A DNA stretch of 64,000 nt from Eshraghiella crossota. GTDB lineage: Bacteria; Bacillota; Clostridia; Lachnospirales; Lachnospiraceae. The notes beneath the pieces are model-generated. The model had not been told where the DNA came from and ran no database searches. It saw nothing but the letters and a program-made list of their open reading frames with translations. How positions within the stretch are numbered: position 1 is the first letter of the stretch; every line of letters begins with the position of its first letter. Made by a program: the position numbers and the translations under genes. Shown here in pieces: positions 33,493-43,845 of this stretch. Location: positions 248,001 through 312,000 of the forward strand of contig NZ_CP102270.1 in NCBI RefSeq assembly GCF_025148445.1, given 5' to 3'.

Positions 33493-34773
33493 TCAGATAG
33501 TAAATTTTATATCAGAGTGAAGCTCTGACATATTATACACAGGATATTCTGCCTGTAACTTCTCATAGTCTTCCTTTGACACTTCTTTGTCGATTGTATA
33601 TATTCCATTTTTTTCATCGGCAAGGTAGAATTTATCCATACCGGAAAATCTGGTAAAACTTACTTTATAGTATGTGTTGACTCCCATACCTTCATTAAAT
33701 AAGATAACACTGTTACCTGCAACTGTGAAATTTTCAGATTCCAAATCACATACAAAAACCTCATCTGAGCTGTCGGTCAGAAAAACAATACTCTTATTGT
33801 ATGTAGGAACTTTACATATTAAATCGTTAATACCGTCACCGTCAATGTCTATTGCGTAGACGCCGTTTATAGCGTCGATAGGGCGCTCGTCATTATCATA
33901 ATATATCTGAAAATTTTTAAGCACAATATTTTTTTCATTATGTGTTGTATCGATAAATTGTCCGTTATCGGTGAAAATTTTCTTAATATTCTCAGGAATA
34001 TCGAGAGCATTTATTTTTGTAATTGCGTCGCTGTTATTGGATGCAGTACCATTGTTGATTGTAAAAGACAATTCGGTGAAACAGTCTTCCATTTTATGTA
34101 ATGGGTAAGGCTCTATGAATTTATCATATTCTTCTTTGGAAACTTCAGTTTTAATTTTATAAGTTCCCCAATATTCACTGCCAAGATAATCTTCATGCAT
34201 CTCATCATCGGTAAACGTTACTTTGTAGTATGAATTTGCTTCGGCGCCACTGCTTCCTAAAATAGTTCCTTTTTCAGCAACCTGAAATCTAGTTGAATTA
34301 GGTATATATGCAGTAACTTTACCTGAGACATCATCTGTATGTAATATAAGTTCTGTAAGGTATGTTGGTAAAATACATATTAATTCGTTAATTCCGTCAC
34401 CGTCAATATCTGCTGTATATATGCCGTCAATGTAATCGATAGCTTTTTCACTATCTGTATAAAAATAACGAAAATCTTCAAGTGTGGTTACTTTGCCGTG
34501 ATGGGTAGTATCAATGAACTCACCGTTATTAGTGAAAACTTTTTTGATATTTTCAGGGACATCAAGGGCATTTATTTTTTTAATGGCATCCTTGTTATCG
34601 GGTTTGACCGGTAATGTTTCTACCGGAGTTTCTTTTGTAGTGGTAACAGGTTCTGTAGTCGAAGAGGAAGCAGCAGATTCACCCGGAGCTTCTTTTTTAT
34701 TGGAACATGCTACAGTAGATAAAGCTATTAATGCGGTCAGGGTAAGCACTAAAAATTTATTGTGGGTTTTCAT
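33493..34773 (-). CDS. Lipoprotein with internally duplicated domain
   Basis: 426 residues. The signal peptide ends in a lipobox at TVAC, followed by a Ser/Thr/Pro-rich linker (25-58). Two homologous halves follow. Each starts INALDVPENIKK or INALDIPENIKK, has FIDTTH, an FG-GAP/calcium-like DIDGDGINELI or DIDGDGINDLI, and ends with EVSKEEYDK or EVSKEDYEK. It is probably a surface-exposed calcium-binding protein of unknown role. AGGAGG overlaps the stop of the upstream lysozyme-like gene, so the two form a unit. Confidence 0.8.
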   Translation of the reverse strand: MKTHNKFLVLTLTALIALSTVACSNKKEAPGESAASSSTTEPVTTTKETPVETLPVKPDNKDAIKKINALDVPENIKKVFTNNGEFIDTTHHGKVTTLEDFRYFYTDSEKAIDYIDGIYTADIDGDGINELICILPTYLTELILHTDDVSGKVTAYIPNSTRFQVAEKGTILGSSGAEANSYYKVTFTDDEMHEDYLGSEYWGTYKIKTEVSKEEYDKFIEPYPLHKMEDCFTELSFTINNGTASNNSDAITKINALDIPENIKKIFTDNGQFIDTTHNEKNIVLKNFQIYYDNDERPIDAINGVYAIDIDGDGINDLICKVPTYNKSIVFLTDSSDEVFVCDLESENFTVAGNSVILFNEGMGVNTYYKVSFTRFSGMDKFYLADEKNGIYTIDKEVSKEDYEKLQAEYPVYNMSELHSDIKFTI

Positions 34774-34784
34774 ATTTATACCTC

Positions 34785-35714
34785 CTAAGTAAAATAGTTA
34801 ATTTTGGACATGACATTATATATGGTATTTGAATAACTTCGTCTTTCTGCATAGTTTAATTTGTTAGGACTTTCAATTTCCTTAAGAAAATAATCGGAAA
34901 CACTATTTACATCTTTTAAAGTTTTAATTGTGTCCCATTGTGATTTATATGTTGTGTTACTTTCTATTCGCATATACAATAACTGCACATTAATATCGCT
35001 AACATTTGATAATAGATTGTTAGAAGCTTGTAGAAGCCCATACTTACGGTCTTTGGCAGTCCATTGCATAATTCCATAACCTTTTCCATCATTTATATTA
35101 TATTTGTAATCAGGATTATGTGCACCAGCATACCCTTGTGCATTATCAGATGAAAAATTGGATTCAGCTTTGATATTGCCGAGAACCCCCGAAGCCTGAG
35201 CTTCACTTAACCCCATGCCTACGCATAGAAATGCCCATGTTCTCGCAAAATTATCTTTTTCATAATAGTCCATGTAAAACTGTGATGGGATTGAACTTTT
35301 CTGCAATGCCTGTGCAGCCTTTGATTTATAGTTACTCGCAACATCTAATTTGATAAGTGTATTGCTGTCGGCAGTTCCTGTAACATTTAACCCATATACT
35401 TTCTGAAAATTCATAATAGCCTTTTTTGCATAGGATGAGCTTAAATCACTGTCATCGGGTCCAGCGTAAAATCCAAGGTTCTTGAGTGCCAGTTTTGCCT
35501 TTCTGTTGGCGTCTTCAAATGAACTTGTGGCATTTATCCTTGTGCTGTTTATGTTAGAATAGTTAGTAAAGCTGTTATGCTCTGATTTGATATACTATAC
35601 ACCGATATGTTCTTTGGATGAAGACGTATCTGATATGGTACGATTCTGTCCATTTGATTTTGTTGAGTTGGTGTACAACTCATTTTGTCTTGAAATACTG
35701 TTAATTTGCATCAT
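34785..35714 (-). pseudogene. Phage-type lysozyme gene with in-frame TAG
   Basis: The reading frame runs 310 codons from ATG 35714 (AGGAGGACCAA before it) to TAG at 34785, but codon 40 is a TAG (35597-35595). Before it lies a Ser/Thr/Asn-rich stretch. After it come a peptidoglycan-binding-like region (AKLALKNLGFYAGPDD, FQKVYGLNVTG) and a tail-lysozyme domain with GVLGNIKAESNFS and YGIMQWTAKDRK. A 209-codon frame restarting at 35414 keeps the lysozyme domain but lacks a good start. Because TAG is also the genuine stop, recoding is unlikely; a nonsense mutation is the simplest reading. Confidence 0.8.
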
Positions 35715-35789
35715 TTGGTCCTCCTAAAAATAGTTTTTTCGATACGTTCAACGTATCTTTTTTACATATGAATCTTCCTTCTCTGTGGC

Positions 35790-35822
35790 GAAAAAAAACC
35801 ACAGATATGTAATCCATGGTTG
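35790..35822 (-). terminator. Terminator in the lysozyme gene leader
   Basis: On the minus strand AACCATGGA pairs with TCTGTGGTT (two G-U pairs), followed by about eight U. It lies 60 bases after the promoter and 75 before the start codon, so it would attenuate the lysozyme-lipoprotein transcript. A competing TCTGTGG/CCACAGA hairpin spans the U-run (35782-35805). A perfect GATACGT/ACGTATC hairpin lies further on at 35741-35757. Confidence 0.6.
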
Positions 35823-35881
35823 AGGAGTAAACTATATGATGTGCCCTATTAATTATGTATTGTACTCCTTAACTTAATTAG

Positions 35882-35910
35882 ATTATGGCATATGCATATT
35901 ATGGTGTCAA
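35882..35910 (-). promoter_or_regulatory. Promoter of the lysozyme-lipoprotein unit
   Basis: On the minus strand TTGACA (35910-35905), 17 bases and CATAAT (35887-35882). A 60-nt leader with a GGAGTA/TACTCC stem precedes the attenuator-like terminator. I do not recognise the leader as a known riboswitch. Confidence 0.65.
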
Positions 35911-35937
35911 CGAAAATTGAAAAAAATGTAAAAAATA

Positions 35938-35972
35938 GCCTGTATCCCCAAATAAGACTTTGGGATACAGGC
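35938..35972 (-). terminator. Terminator of the aldo/keto reductase gene
   Basis: GCCTGTATCCCA pairs with TGGGATACAGGC, followed on the minus strand by TATTTTTTAC. It lies 14 bases after the reductase stop. Confidence 0.85.
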
Positions 35973-35985
35973 ATAATGTTATGTT

Positions 35986-36984
35986 TTATGATAATGCAAT
36001 CTGGTCGATAAGTGCAAGATCCTTGAAATTGAGTGGCATACTGCCAATTGCACCCAGGTCTTCAAGAAGCTGTTCAGGTCTTGAAGCACCGATAATAACA
36101 CTGGATACGTTCTCATCCCTTAATGCCCAGCTTATAGCTAACTGTGAAAGAGTCTGACCTCTTAATGCAGCTACTTCGCTAAGTCTTGTAAGCTTGCTTA
36201 ACATATCAGGAGTAAGTGCATCACTTGTAAGGAAAGGACTGGCTGAAGCCATACGGCTGTCAGCAGGAATTGTACCGTTAAGATATCTTCCTGTAAGGAG
36301 ACCCTGCTCCAGCGGTGAATATACGATAAGCCCCTTGCCTGAATTGGCTGTTGCTTCCTTGACACCGTTCTGGTCAATGGTTCTGTCAAAGATAGAATAA
36401 CGGTTCTGATTCACTATGTATGGACACTTAAGGTCATTAAGAATAGCTGTTGCTTTCTTAAGTGTATCTCCGTCATAGTTGGAAAGACCTATGTAAAGAG
36501 CCTTACCACTCTGAACAATCTGATTAAGAGCCTGCATTGTCTCTTCAAGAGGAGTATCCCTGTCCATACACTGGTGATAGAAGATATCAACATAATCAAT
36601 ACCCATTCTGTCAAGAGACTTATCAATACAAAGTGAAAGATATTTACGGCTTCCTCCACGTCCGTAAGGACCGGGCCAGATTTCAAAACCGGCTTTTGTG
36701 GAAATAACCAACTCATCTCTGTAGGCATGTAAATCCTCTGTAAGGATACGACCAAGGTTTCTTTCTGCTGCACCTGCTTCAAAACCATAGTTGTTTGCAA
36801 GATCGAAATGTGTAACTCCGTTGTCAAATGCGGCAAAACATATTGCCTTCATGTCCTGAACATTGTTGTAGTTACCGAAATTGTGCCAGAAACCAAGTGA
36901 AATAGCCGGAAGCTTAAGACCGCTCTTACCAGCATTACGATACATCATTGCATTGTATCTTGTGGAATTTGGTGTATAACTCAT
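35986..36984 (-). CDS. Aldo/keto reductase, YghZ type
   Basis: 332 residues, NADPH-dependent TIM barrel. The N-terminal SGLKLPAISLGFWHNFG and FDLANNYG (catalytic Asp and Tyr) are those of the YghZ / L-glyceraldehyde-3-phosphate reductase subgroup. GRGGSRKYL and SVIIGASRPEQL (cofactor end) support it. It probably detoxifies small aldehydes such as methylglyoxal. GGAGGG precedes the ATG at 36984. Monocistronic. Confidence 0.88.
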   Translation of the reverse strand: MSYTPNSTRYNAMMYRNAGKSGLKLPAISLGFWHNFGNYNNVQDMKAICFAAFDNGVTHFDLANNYGFEAGAAERNLGRILTEDLHAYRDELVISTKAGFEIWPGPYGRGGSRKYLSLCIDKSLDRMGIDYVDIFYHQCMDRDTPLEETMQALNQIVQSGKALYIGLSNYDGDTLKKATAILNDLKCPYIVNQNRYSIFDRTIDQNGVKEATANSGKGLIVYSPLEQGLLTGRYLNGTIPADSRMASASPFLTSDALTPDMLSKLTRLSEVAALRGQTLSQLAISWALRDENVSSVIIGASRPEQLLEDLGAIGSMPLNFKDLALIDQIALS

Positions 36985-37072
36985 ATAACCCTCCATATAC
37001 CTTTATTTGTTATTCTATTATAACATTAATTGTGATATAATCAAATAAAAGTTTTTTAAGAAAGTACGATTT

Positions 37073-38179
37073 ATGGAAAAAAATAACAAAAGAAAATTAA
37101 CACCTTATTGGAAAAGCGTTATTATACTTTCCGGGGTAATAATTATATGTAATATCCTTGCAAGAATCAGGGCGGTATGTGATTTTTATGTGGATAATAT
37201 TTTTTTTGTATGGTCGAATACCTATGGACGCATAACCGGTATTTTTCCTTTTTCGGTAGGCGGGGTCCTGATTATAGCAGCAGTGATGATAGTAATTGCT
37301 GCACTGGTATTGGGTATACTTTTAATATTTTTACATCGTAAGACAGGATTTAAAAGGAGAGCGGTCTGTTTCTATAAGGTTAATTTAATTATTGCACTTG
37401 TTACGGGGCTTATTATGACGCTTAACTGCTCAGCTCTTTACAGATGTTCCAAAATAAGTGACAGATGCAGGGAATACGGCACTTCAGAGTTAAAAGAAGT
37501 ATGTGATTATGTTGTAAATAAATGCAACGAGCTTTCAAAACAGATAGAACGTAATGAAAATGGAGAGGCCGTATATAACGGGGATATAGATAAAGCAATC
37601 AGCCTTGCGGTTAAAAAAATGGCTGGGACTAATAAAAGATACCGTGGATATACACCCGACGCAAAGCCTTTTCTTTTCAGTTATATAGCATATAAGCAGG
37701 AACTTATCGGAGAGTATTATCCTTTTACCATGGAAGCAAATTATTCCGTGTATATGAATGATCTGGCATACGCATATACGGTGTGCCACGAGCTCTCCCA
37801 CCTGAAAGGATATATATATGAAGATGAAGCAAATTATATGTCGTTCATAACCTGTATTGAAAGCGATGATCTTTTTTTGCAATATGCGGGTTATATAAGT
37901 GTTGCGGCATATATCTGGAATGATTATATGAATGTTGCGGACGATAAGAACATGGATAACTTTGACGAGATTATTCTGGAAAATGACTTTGAAGTATATA
38001 AAAAAAATGTTGAGGAGCTTGTAGCAAAGGACAGGACTTTTGAATCAATGGACTGGGTTGCGAAGGTTGAGGATACAATAACCGGCTCATCAATGAATTA
38101 TTATAAAGCAGAGTATAACTATGACGAAGTAACAAAGCTTGTTCTTATGTATTATGACAGTCTGGGTATGTTTGACTGA
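37073..38179 (+). CDS. DUF3810 membrane protein with HExxH motif
   Basis: 368 residues. Three membrane segments lie in the first 125 residues (about 15-35, 60-90, 105-125). A large domain follows with [19 protein letters not shown], where HELSH plus a downstream Glu resembles a zinc metallopeptidase site. This matches DUF3810, whose function is unestablished. The next gene follows after 11 bases, suggesting cotranscription. Confidence 0.75.
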   Translation: MEKNNKRKLTPYWKSVIILSGVIIICNILARIRAVCDFYVDNIFFVWSNTYGRITGIFPFSVGGVLIIAAVMIVIAALVLGILLIFLHRKTGFKRRAVCFYKVNLIIALVTGLIMTLNCSALYRCSKISDRCREYGTSELKEVCDYVVNKCNELSKQIERNENGEAVYNGDIDKAISLAVKKMAGTNKRYRGYTPDAKPFLFSYIAYKQELIGEYYPFTMEANYSVYMNDLAYAYTVCHELSHLKGYIYEDEANYMSFITCIESDDLFLQYAGYISVAAYIWNDYMNVADDKNMDNFDEIILENDFEVYKKNVEELVAKDRTFESMDWVAKVEDTITGSSMNYYKAEYNYDEVTKLVLMYYDSLGMFD

Positions 38180-38190
38180 ATGGAGATTAT

Positions 38191-40011
38191 ATGAAAGATT
38201 TTTTACCTATATCAAAGGAAGATATGAAGAAAAGAGGATGGGAACAGGTGGATTTTACCTATGTCATAGGTGATGCTTATGTTGACCATTCGTCATTCGG
38301 ACCTGCGATAATCAGCAGGGTTCTTGAATCAAGAGGGTTTAAGGTGGGAATAATTGCCCAGCCTGACTGGAAAAATGAGGAAAGCATAAATGTTTTTGGC
38401 AGACCAAGGCTTGGCTTTCTTGTATCCGGCGGCAATATGGATCCTATGGTAAATCATTACACGGTTTCAAAGAAAAGAAGAAAAACAGATGCCTATACAC
38501 CGGGCGGGGTTATAGGAAAAAGACCTGACCATGCCACGGTTGTGTACTGCAATCTTATAAAAAAATTATATAAAGACAGTCCGATTATAATCGGAGGAAT
38601 TGAAGCAAGTCTAAGAAGGCTTGCACATTATGATTACTGGTCCGACAGCCTTAAAAGGTCAATTCTTCTTGACTCACAGGCTGATATTATTTCTTATGGA
38701 ATGGGAGAACATTCCATTGTTGAAATAGCGGAAGCACTTGATTCGGGACTTGATGTAAAAGACGTTACATTTATTGATGGGACTGTATATAAGACAAAAG
38801 AAATTGAAAATGTGTATGACTATGAGATGCTGCCTTCTTATGAAGACCTTAAGGCTGACAAGCTTAATTATGCAAAAAGTTTTAATATACAGTATATGAA
38901 TACGGACCCATTTACAGGTAAAAGACTTGTAGAGCCTTATGACAAGGGGATTTATGTGGTTCAGAATCCTGCTGCCAAACCCCTCACACAGATTGAGATG
39001 GATGATGTATATGCCCTGCCTTATATGAATACATATCATCCTGTATATGAAAAAGACGGAGGTGTGCCCGCCATCTCTGAAATCAAGTTCAGCATAACAA
39101 GCAACAGAGGATGTTTTGGCTCCTGCTCTTTTTGTGCTCTTACATTTCATCAGGGACGTATACTCCAGACAAGAAGCCATGAGTCAATAATTGAAGAAGC
39201 CAAGGCAATGACTGAAGAGCCTGATTTTAAAGGATATATCCATGATGTGGGCGGACCTACCGCTAATTTCAGACAGCCCGCCTGCGGTAAACAGATGGAG
39301 CATGGGGCATGCAAAAATAAGCAATGTCTTTTTCCTGAACCTTGTAAGAACATGAAAATAGACCACAAGGATTACATTAGCCTTTTAAGGGAATTGAGAA
39401 AAATACCTAAGGTGAAAAAAGTATTTGTACGTTCGGGAATCAGATTTGATTATGCCATCGCCGATAAAGACCATACTTTTATCAGGGAATTATGTAAATA
39501 CCATGTGAGCGGGCAGTTAAGGGTTGCACCTGAACATGTGTCGGATAACGTTCTGAAATTAATGGGTAAACCGGGTAATGATGTATATGAGAAATTCGTT
39601 AAAGAGTGTGAGCATATTAATGAAGAACTTGGACTTAAACAGTATCTTGTACCATATCTTATGTCGTCACATCCGGGTTCAACACTTAAAGATGCGATTA
39701 AACTGGCAGAATATGTAAGGGATATCGGATATATGCCGGAACAGGTACAGGATTTTTATCCAACGCCGTCAACGATTTCCACATGTATGTATTATACCGG
39801 AGTTGATCCAAGGACGATGGAGCCGGTGTATGTTGCCAGAAATCCTCACGAAAAGGCAATGCAGAGGGCACTTATACAATACAAAGAACCATCTAACTAT
39901 GAACTTGTAAAGGAAGCCCTTATAAAAGAAAAAAGACAGGACCTTATCGGATTTGGAGGCAGATGCCTTATTCCGCCAAGAAAAATTGAGCATCATAAAA
40001 AGAAAAGATAA
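38191..40011 (+). CDS. YgiQ-family radical SAM protein
   Basis: 606 residues. An N-terminal YgiQ domain ([24 protein letters not shown]) precedes the radical SAM core, whose cluster motif is [18 protein letters not shown] (CxxxCxxC, about residue 309). Conserved [15 protein letters not shown] and YFIVPYL-type segments follow. The C-terminal tail (KIEHHKKKR) is basic. The reaction is unknown despite wide conservation. Translated just after the DUF3810 gene. Confidence 0.88.
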   Translation: MKDFLPISKEDMKKRGWEQVDFTYVIGDAYVDHSSFGPAIISRVLESRGFKVGIIAQPDWKNEESINVFGRPRLGFLVSGGNMDPMVNHYTVSKKRRKTDAYTPGGVIGKRPDHATVVYCNLIKKLYKDSPIIIGGIEASLRRLAHYDYWSDSLKRSILLDSQADIISYGMGEHSIVEIAEALDSGLDVKDVTFIDGTVYKTKEIENVYDYEMLPSYEDLKADKLNYAKSFNIQYMNTDPFTGKRLVEPYDKGIYVVQNPAAKPLTQIEMDDVYALPYMNTYHPVYEKDGGVPAISEIKFSITSNRGCFGSCSFCALTFHQGRILQTRSHESIIEEAKAMTEEPDFKGYIHDVGGPTANFRQPACGKQMEHGACKNKQCLFPEPCKNMKIDHKDYISLLRELRKIPKVKKVFVRSGIRFDYAIADKDHTFIRELCKYHVSGQLRVAPEHVSDNVLKLMGKPGNDVYEKFVKECEHINEELGLKQYLVPYLMSSHPGSTLKDAIKLAEYVRDIGYMPEQVQDFYPTPSTISTCMYYTGVDPRTMEPVYVARNPHEKAMQRALIQYKEPSNYELVKEALIKEKRQDLIGFGGRCLIPPRKIEHHKKKR

Positions 40012-40035
40012 GTTTTTCCATTTAATATCTTTTGG

Positions 40036-40064
40036 TTGAAAAAAAACACTTCAGGTTATAGAAT
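40036..40064 (+). promoter_or_regulatory. Promoter of upp
   Basis: TTGAAA (40036-40041), 17 bases and TAGAAT (40059-40064). The start codon of upp is 35 bases downstream. Confidence 0.6.
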
Positions 40065-40098
40065 ATATTATATGTTGAGTAACGGAAAGGAAGTAATT

Positions 40099-40740
40099 AT
40101 GTATAACGGAAATGAGAATATTACAATATGTGACCATCCTCTTATTAAGCATAAGATAACCATGCTTAGGATGAAGACCACAGGAACTAATGAATTCAGG
40201 GCTTTGGTTGAGGAAATTGCCGTGCTTATGGGATATGAGGCATTGCGTGGACTTGAGATAGAAGAAATAGATGTTGAGACTCCTATCGAGAGAGCAAAGT
40301 GTCCTGTTATTGCAGGTAAGAAGCAGGCTATTGTTCCTATCCTCAGAGCAGGTCTTGGTATGGTAGGAGGACTTCTTACACTAATGCCGGCTGCCAAGGT
40401 AGGGCATATAGGTATGTACAGGGACGAAGTGACACATGAACCACATGAGTATTACTGTAAATTGCCTAACCCTATTGACCAGCGTAAGATATTTGTTGTA
40501 GATCCTATGCTTGCAACAGGAGGGTCTGCGGTAGATGCAATTAACCTCATAAAGGAGAAGGGTGGTAAGGATATAACATTTATGTGCCTTATTGCAGCAC
40601 CGGAAGGACTTAAGAGATTAAGTGAAGAACACCCGGATGTTAAGATTTTTGTTGGTAATTTGGACAGAGAACTTAATGAAAATGCATATATTTGTCCCGG
40701 ACTCGGAGATGCCGGAGACAGAATATTCGGTACAAAATAA
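40099..40740 (+). CDS. upp: Uracil phosphoribosyltransferase
   Basis: 213 residues. It begins with [18 protein letters not shown], typical of Upp. [13 protein letters not shown] and the PRPP-binding [16 protein letters not shown] are diagnostic. It makes UMP from uracil and PRPP in pyrimidine salvage. The ATG at 40099 follows GGAAAGGAAG; longer frames have no site. A uracil permease lies nearby on the other strand. Confidence 0.95.
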   Translation: MYNGNENITICDHPLIKHKITMLRMKTTGTNEFRALVEEIAVLMGYEALRGLEIEEIDVETPIERAKCPVIAGKKQAIVPILRAGLGMVGGLLTLMPAAKVGHIGMYRDEVTHEPHEYYCKLPNPIDQRKIFVVDPMLATGGSAVDAINLIKEKGGKDITFMCLIAAPEGLKRLSEEHPDVKIFVGNLDRELNENAYICPGLGDAGDRIFGTK

Positions 40741-40761
40741 TCTGTTTTAATTATGACAATG

Positions 40762-40796
40762 AAGAGTAACATCTGCAGCGGATGTTACTCTTTTAT
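40762..40796 (+). terminator. Terminator of upp
   Basis: AAGAGTAACATC pairs with GATGTTACTCTT around a seven-base loop, then TT and T-rich sequence. Confidence 0.85.
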
Positions 40797-40821
40797 ATTT
40801 TAAAGAAAGGACTTTAGATTA

Positions 40822-42162
40822 ATGAACAGAAGTATAGATTTAATAAAAGGCAATGTATTTAAATCGCTTGTTATTTTTTCACTTCCATTTTTATTTTCAA
40901 ATCTCTTTCAACAGCTTTACAATACAATTGATACATACATAGTCGGTAATACTTTAAATGAAGGATCCCTTGCAGCAATAGGTGCATGTGCGGCGATTTT
41001 TGAATTATTGGTCGGATTCGCAGTCGGTGTCGGAAATGGTATGAGTGTTGTAACCGCCAAATATTACGGAGCCGGTGACAAAGAGATGGTACGTAAATCC
41101 ATAGCATCCTCTTTTATAATAGCTGTAATAGTTACCGTGGTTATGATGATTGGCTCAATTTTCGGATTATATCCTCTTCTCAGGGTGTTAAAGACACCTT
41201 CTGATATAATTGATGAAGCATATTCTTATATTTCGATTATTGCTTTATTTGTGGGCGTTATGCTGTCCTACAATCTCTTTTCGGGAATATTAAAGGCAAT
41301 GGGCAATAGTTTTATGCCTCTTATATTTCTTATAATTTCAACAGCCATAAATGTGGTTCTTGACTATATTTTTATTGCTGTTGCAAATATGGGAATACGT
41401 GGAGCAGCAGTTGCAACGGTAATAGCTGAATTTACATCGGCAGTTTTATGTATGATATATCTTTTCAAAAAATACAGGGAATATCTGCCCGGCAGAAAGG
41501 ATTTCAGATACGACGGCAGGCTTTCCGGAGAACTTTGGGCACAGGGACTTGCGATGGGATTTATGTCCTCAATTGTATCAATCGGAACGGTTATTTTACA
41601 GTCGTCTATTAACAAACTTGGAAAACACATTATTGCAGGACACACTGCTGCAAGAAAAATAATGGCATTCTCTACATTGCCGATAACCACAGTCGGACTA
41701 TCAATTACAACCTTTGTTTCACAGAACGTGGGAGCGGAGAAACCTGACCGTGTCAGAAAGGGCATAAGGTACGGATGTATTATTACTACGGTATGGAGTG
41801 TGATTGCACTTATTATTCTGGAGCTATTATCTCCTGTACTTGTAAAATTTTTATCGGGTTCAGAGGTAGATACTGTTGTGACTACAGGTGTGAATTATTT
41901 AAAATTCAACGTCCTGTTTTATATTCCTCTGGGAATACTTATAACGTTAAGATGTTCATTACAGGGTATGGGCAAAAAAATATTGCCGATATTATCAAGC
42001 GTTATTGAACTGTTTGGAAAAGTGATTTTTACATTCGCTGTTATTCCACATATGGGATATAATGGCGTAATTATATGCGAGCCGGTTGTATGGTGTGCAA
42101 TGGCGGTTTATCTGGTCATAGCATATATAAAAGCGGTGCCTAAATCATGTCCTGAAGCATAA
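40822..42162 (+). CDS. MATE-family efflux transporter
   Basis: 446 residues, 12 predicted membrane segments in two halves. The start INRSIDLIKGNVFKSLVIFSLPFLF and QQLYNTIDTYIVG are MATE signatures (polysaccharide/NorM-like Lachnospiraceae branch). It would export cationic compounds with Na+ or H+. AAAGGA precedes the ATG. It is flanked by terminators, so probably expressed alone. Confidence 0.88.
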   Translation: MNRSIDLIKGNVFKSLVIFSLPFLFSNLFQQLYNTIDTYIVGNTLNEGSLAAIGACAAIFELLVGFAVGVGNGMSVVTAKYYGAGDKEMVRKSIASSFIIAVIVTVVMMIGSIFGLYPLLRVLKTPSDIIDEAYSYISIIALFVGVMLSYNLFSGILKAMGNSFMPLIFLIISTAINVVLDYIFIAVANMGIRGAAVATVIAEFTSAVLCMIYLFKKYREYLPGRKDFRYDGRLSGELWAQGLAMGFMSSIVSIGTVILQSSINKLGKHIIAGHTAARKIMAFSTLPITTVGLSITTFVSQNVGAEKPDRVRKGIRYGCIITTVWSVIALIILELLSPVLVKFLSGSEVDTVVTTGVNYLKFNVLFYIPLGILITLRCSLQGMGKKILPILSSVIELFGKVIFTFAVIPHMGYNGVIICEPVVWCAMAVYLVIAYIKAVPKSCPEA

Positions 42163-42274
42163 AACCAAGTGACAGTTCAACCCTTGCTTCAAGGTAAGAT
42201 AAATCAACGCCAAGTATTTATGTAGATGTAATAATGAATTATATCGGAACCAAATTTGCCGGAAGGTAAAAATT

Positions 42275-42304
42275 AAAGGCAGGGCAATGTACACCCTGCC
42301 TTTT
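42275..42304. terminator. Bidirectional terminator
   Basis: AAAGGCAGGG pairs with CCCTGCCTTT around a nine-base loop, between the convergent MATE and uracil permease genes. Confidence 0.85.
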
Positions 42305-42316
42305 AGTTATTTTATT

Positions 42317-43714
42317 CTATTTTGCATTCCCTGAATCTTCGGAAAAATCGTCACCTACCTGAAAATTTACACCTGTATCATTAGGTTCGTCATCTTCAAA
42401 TTTGTAGTCTTTGCCCGGAAGAATTGCATTGAGGAGAATACCGACAATGGCACCTACGGCAAGACCTGAAAGACTTATTGTTACATCTTTAATGGTAAAG
42501 CTTATTGCACCTGCGGCACTGTAATTTATTCCGATTGAAAGAACGAGGATAAGAGCTGCAATAATAACATTTCTTGACTTTGAAAAGTCAACTTTGTTTT
42601 CTACAACATTTCTTACACCGACTGCCGAAATCATACCATAAAGCACAAGGGATATACCACCAACCGTAGCAGATGGCATAGCACTGATTACTGCGGCAAA
42701 TTTAGGGCAGAATGAGAAAAGAATTGCAAAAGCTGCGGCTATTTCAATTACAAATGGATCATATACTTTAGAAAGAGCAAGTACACCTGTGTTTTCACCG
42801 TATGTTGTATTGGCAGGGGCACCGAAAAGCGATGCAACGGTTGTTGCAATGCCATCACCTGTGAGGGTACGATGAAGTCCCGGATCTTTAATATAATTAA
42901 TGCCTGTTGTTGATGAAATAGCTGAAATATCTCCGATATGTTCAACAATTGTAGCAAGGGAAATAGGTACAATTGTAATAATTGATGTAATTAATAATGA
43001 ACTGTCAAATCCTTTTCCGAAAATGGAAAATACGGTTGAATCTTTTACAATAGGGACGCCAACCCATGCAGCTTCCTTAACTCCTGAGAAATCCACATTA
43101 CCTGTAACTGCAGCAACAACATAAGATGCAACTACACCGATAAGAATTGGAATAATCTTAATCATTCCTTTTCCGAATATATTACATACAATAACTACTA
43201 CTATAGCTACAAGAGCAATCCACCAGTTGGTAGAGCAGCTGTTTACAGCTGACTGTGATAGTGTAAGACCGATTGCAATTATAATAGGACCTGTTACTAT
43301 CGGTGGGAAAAATCTCATTACCTTGCTGGCACTGAATATTTTGATAAAAAGTGCAAGTAAAAGATAGACAAGACCTGCAACTGCGACACCTGCACATGCG
43401 TATGGAAGTGCGGGATTAGGCACCGTTAAATTTCCGTTGGCATCTTCAAGTAAGGGTGCGATTGCCATGTATCCGCCTAAAAAAGCGAATGATGAACCAA
43501 GAAATGCAGGTACTTTTCTCTTAGTGATGAAGTGAAAAATTAATGTACCAAGCCCTGCGAATAAAAGTGTGGTCGATACACTGAGTCCGGTAAGAATTGG
43601 GACTAATACTGTTGAACCGAACATAGCAAACATGTGCTGAAGTCCGAGAATGACAGTCTTAGGAGCGCCAAGTTCCCTGGCATTGTAAATGCCGTCTTTT
43701 TGTTTGTTATCCAT
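42317..43714 (-). CDS. uraA: Uracil-xanthine permease (NCS2)
   Basis: 465 residues, about 14 membrane segments. AKTVILGLQHMFAMFGSTVL-like sequence after the N-terminus is the NCS2 signature, and the late VVEHIGDISAISS carries the conserved Glu-His-x-Gly-Asp motif. The branch is that of UraA/PyrP uracil permeases; upp nearby would trap imported uracil as UMP. The ATG at 43714 follows AGGAGGAAACAA. No PyrR-type attenuator was seen in the short leader. Confidence 0.88.
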   Translation of the reverse strand: MDNKQKDGIYNARELGAPKTVILGLQHMFAMFGSTVLVPILTGLSVSTTLLFAGLGTLIFHFITKRKVPAFLGSSFAFLGGYMAIAPLLEDANGNLTVPNPALPYACAGVAVAGLVYLLLALFIKIFSASKVMRFFPPIVTGPIIIAIGLTLSQSAVNSCSTNWWIALVAIVVVIVCNIFGKGMIKIIPILIGVVASYVVAAVTGNVDFSGVKEAAWVGVPIVKDSTVFSIFGKGFDSSLLITSIITIVPISLATIVEHIGDISAISSTTGINYIKDPGLHRTLTGDGIATTVASLFGAPANTTYGENTGVLALSKVYDPFVIEIAAAFAILFSFCPKFAAVISAMPSATVGGISLVLYGMISAVGVRNVVENKVDFSKSRNVIIAALILVLSIGINYSAAGAISFTIKDVTISLSGLAVGAIVGILLNAILPGKDYKFEDDEPNDTGVNFQVGDDFSEDSGNAK

Positions 43715-43845
43715 TTGTTTCCTCCTAATTTGTAATGCCATAGGGGCATATCATCAGAAATCGTTATAGACGAATTCCTCTAAAAATATTATCATAGGTA
43801 TATTGGATTATGCAATGTAAAAATAACGTAAACAGAGGTGTTTTT

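Noticed and set aside
35595-35597. Programmed amber recoding in the lysozyme-like gene
   Set aside because: The same gene ends with TAG and other genes here use TAG as a stop; no pyrrolysine-type context is visible.
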